In this document: positions 63,109-64,000 of the stretch, piece by piece
How the letters are laid out: each line of letters opens with the position of its first letter
Position numbering within the stretch: the first letter of the stretch is position 1
Program-made: the position numbers and the translations under genes
NCBI RefSeq assembly: GCF_018603435.1
Contig: NZ_CP075682.1
Coordinates: 372,001 to 436,000 of the forward strand
Direction of reading: 5' to 3'
DNA length: 64,000 nucleotides
DNA from: Chryseobacterium sp. ZHDP1
GTDB taxonomy: Bacteria; Bacteroidota; Bacteroidia; Flavobacteriales; Weeksellaceae
Notes under the pieces: generated by a model
The model's database searches: none
What the model was told of the DNA's origin: nothing
Seen by the model: only the letters and a program-made list of their open reading frames with translations

Positions 63109-63741
63109 TTAGTTTTTCGCTAAATACTCTGCCGTAGAAGTTCTGTCTGCTTTCATTGCTTCTTTTCCTTCTTCCCAGTTTGCAGGGCAAACTTCACCGT
63201 GCTTCTGTACGTGCGTATAAGCATCGATTAATCTTAAATATTCTTTTACGTTTCTGCCAAGAGGCATATCGTTTACAGACTCGTGGAAAATTTTTCCGGT
63301 CTCGTCGATAAGGTAAGTTGCTCTGTAAGTAACATTAGAACCTGTGAAAACTTCTTCACCTTCGTCATTGTATTCGAAATCCTGATCTACAATTCCTAGA
63401 ATATTCGCCAACTGTCTGTGAGTATCAGCTAAAAGCGGGTAAGTAACGCCTTCAATACCACCATTGTCTTTTGAAACATTTAACCATGCGAAGTGTACTT
63501 CGTTGGTATCGCAAGAAGCACCGATTACTTTAGTGTTTCTTTTTTCAAATTCTGGTAAAGCTTCCTGAAAAGCATGAAGTTCAGTCGGGCAAACAAAAGT
63601 AAAATCTTTCGGGTACCAGAATAAAAGAACTTTTTGTTGGTTTTCTGTAGCTTCCTGGAAGATGTTGATTCTAAGATCATCACCCATTTCAGACATTGCA
63701 TCTACTGTTACATTCGGGAATTTTTTTCCTACTAAAGACAT
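63109..63741 (-). CDS. 2-Cys peroxiredoxin (AhpC/Prx1 type)
   Basis: 210 residues. The peroxidatic cysteine is in the motif DFTFVCPTELHAFQ, and the resolving cysteine in HGEVCPANWEEGKEAM near the C-terminus. GASCDTNEVHFAWLN and THRQLANILGI are further family blocks. Reduces H2O2 and organic peroxides in the cytosol, recycled by a thioredoxin-type partner; the WCGNC protein 117 bp downstream is the likely one. H2O2 made by the LodA-like oxidase at 14.7 kb would be a natural substrate, but that is inference. Confidence 0.94.
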   Translation of the reverse strand: MSLVGKKFPNVTVDAMSEMGDDLRINIFQEATENQQKVLLFWYPKDFTFVCPTELHAFQEALPEFEKRNTKVIGASCDTNEVHFAWLNVSKDNGGIEGVTYPLLADTHRQLANILGIVDQDFEYNDEGEEVFTGSNVTYRATYLIDETGKIFHESVNDMPLGRNVKEYLRLIDAYTHVQKHGEVCPANWEEGKEAMKADRTSTAEYLAKN

Positions 63742-63775
63742 AATTTTCCTGTTTTTTATTTTAAATTTTCTGGTG

Positions 63776-63783
63776 CAAATATA
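63776..63783 (-). promoter_or_regulatory. -7 element TATATTTG for the peroxiredoxin operon
   Basis: Minus-strand TATATTTG (caaatata on the plus strand), 35 bp before the ATG at 63741. Confidence 0.55.
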
Positions 63784-63970
63784 GAAATATTTCGTCTATC
63801 GAACAATTTGATTTCGATAAATAAAATCTATAATTATTTTTGATCTGATAGAAATAAAAAAGCCTTTGAATAGGATGTTTTTTATGATTTAGCCATATTT
63901 CCTGATAGATGAAATTTTAATAAATCTTAATTTAGCTGTAAATTTAAATACCATGATTTTAAAATTATTC

Positions 63971-64000
63971 ATGAAAAAAGTATTCCTTATTTTGGGATGC
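63971..64000 (+). CDS. Start of a probable lipoprotein gene, cut by the window end
   Basis: Ten codons are visible from ATG: MKKVFLILGC. The lysines followed by a hydrophobic core and a cysteine at residue 10 look like a lipoprotein or Sec signal, but the core is short. Nothing more can be said. Confidence 0.35.
   Translation, partial: MKKVFLILGC

Noticed and set aside
1..64000. tRNA or rRNA genes
   Set aside because: No T-loop signatures or cloverleaf arms and no rRNA-like sequence were seen; a covariance search would be needed for certainty.

Overview
The window reads as a chromosomal segment of a Flavobacteriia bacterium, most likely Chryseobacterium or a close Weeksellaceae relative. 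The evidence is low GC, A-rich leaders with little Shine-Dalgarno signal, promoters of the TAnnTTTG type, secreted proteins with type IX secretion (T9SS) sorting domains, a gliding-type lipoprotein PPIase (GldI), and families largely confined to Bacteroidetes (DUF4294, DUF6952, DUF6119, DUF1015 next to serA/serC). No rRNA, tRNA, CRISPR array, integrase or transposase gene was seen.

Layout. 1-7.4 kb: end of a di-haem cytochrome c peroxidase, a small unknown protein, two adjacent T9SS-exported adhesin-like proteins (a type A and a type B sorting domain) and an Lrp/AsnC regulator. 7.4-19.1 kb: an accessory redox region. A five-gene minus-strand operon encodes a gluconate/sorbitol-dehydrogenase-like small subunit, a GMC flavoenzyme with a Cx5Cx3C Fe-S motif, a VioB-type ferritin-like protein, an acetoacetate-decarboxylase-fold protein and an unknown protein. 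A HAD phosphatase gene separates it from a plus-strand quinoprotein amino-acid oxidase pair (LodA-like and LodB-like), a lipoprotein and a CxxC protein. 19.2-25 kb: a coiled-coil DUF4041/T5orf172 protein, a small phage-type protein, an MFS exporter and a CPA1 Na+/H+ antiporter. 25.9-33.7 kb: an alpha-oxoamine synthase (sphingolipid/sulfonolipid type) with a TetR regulator, dnaX with an A10 slippery run, an aromatic-rich leader peptide ahead of DAHP synthase/chorismate mutase, rsgA, a candidate sigma-54 small RNA and ndk. 33.7-41 kb: GH29 fucosidase, rpe, M42 peptidase, DUF4294, Nudix, mnmD, ilvE. 41-51.5 kb: three dense blocks of interspersed repeats surround gldI, a cyclophilin-FKBP fusion, an AT-rich DUF6119 gene, a lysozyme-like gene and small secreted proteins. 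51.5-58.2 kb: tandem M28 peptidases (one with lost active-site residues), DUF1015, serA, serC and a ferredoxin. 58.3-64 kb: LuxC-family acyl-CoA reductase, three paralogous secreted proteins, a BI-1 membrane protein, a 98-bp tandem repeat, and a DUF6952-thioredoxin-peroxiredoxin set.

The most notable signals are the phenylalanine/tyrosine-rich leader peptide ahead of the aromatic pathway's first enzyme, the dnaX frameshift site that would join a 361-residue short form to a ~568-residue long form, a 66-nt minus-strand RNA candidate with a -24/-12 promoter and a UUCG-loop terminator, the 7.4-19.1 kb redox cluster, and several classes of structured intergenic repeats. All functions come from reading motifs; no database search was possible.
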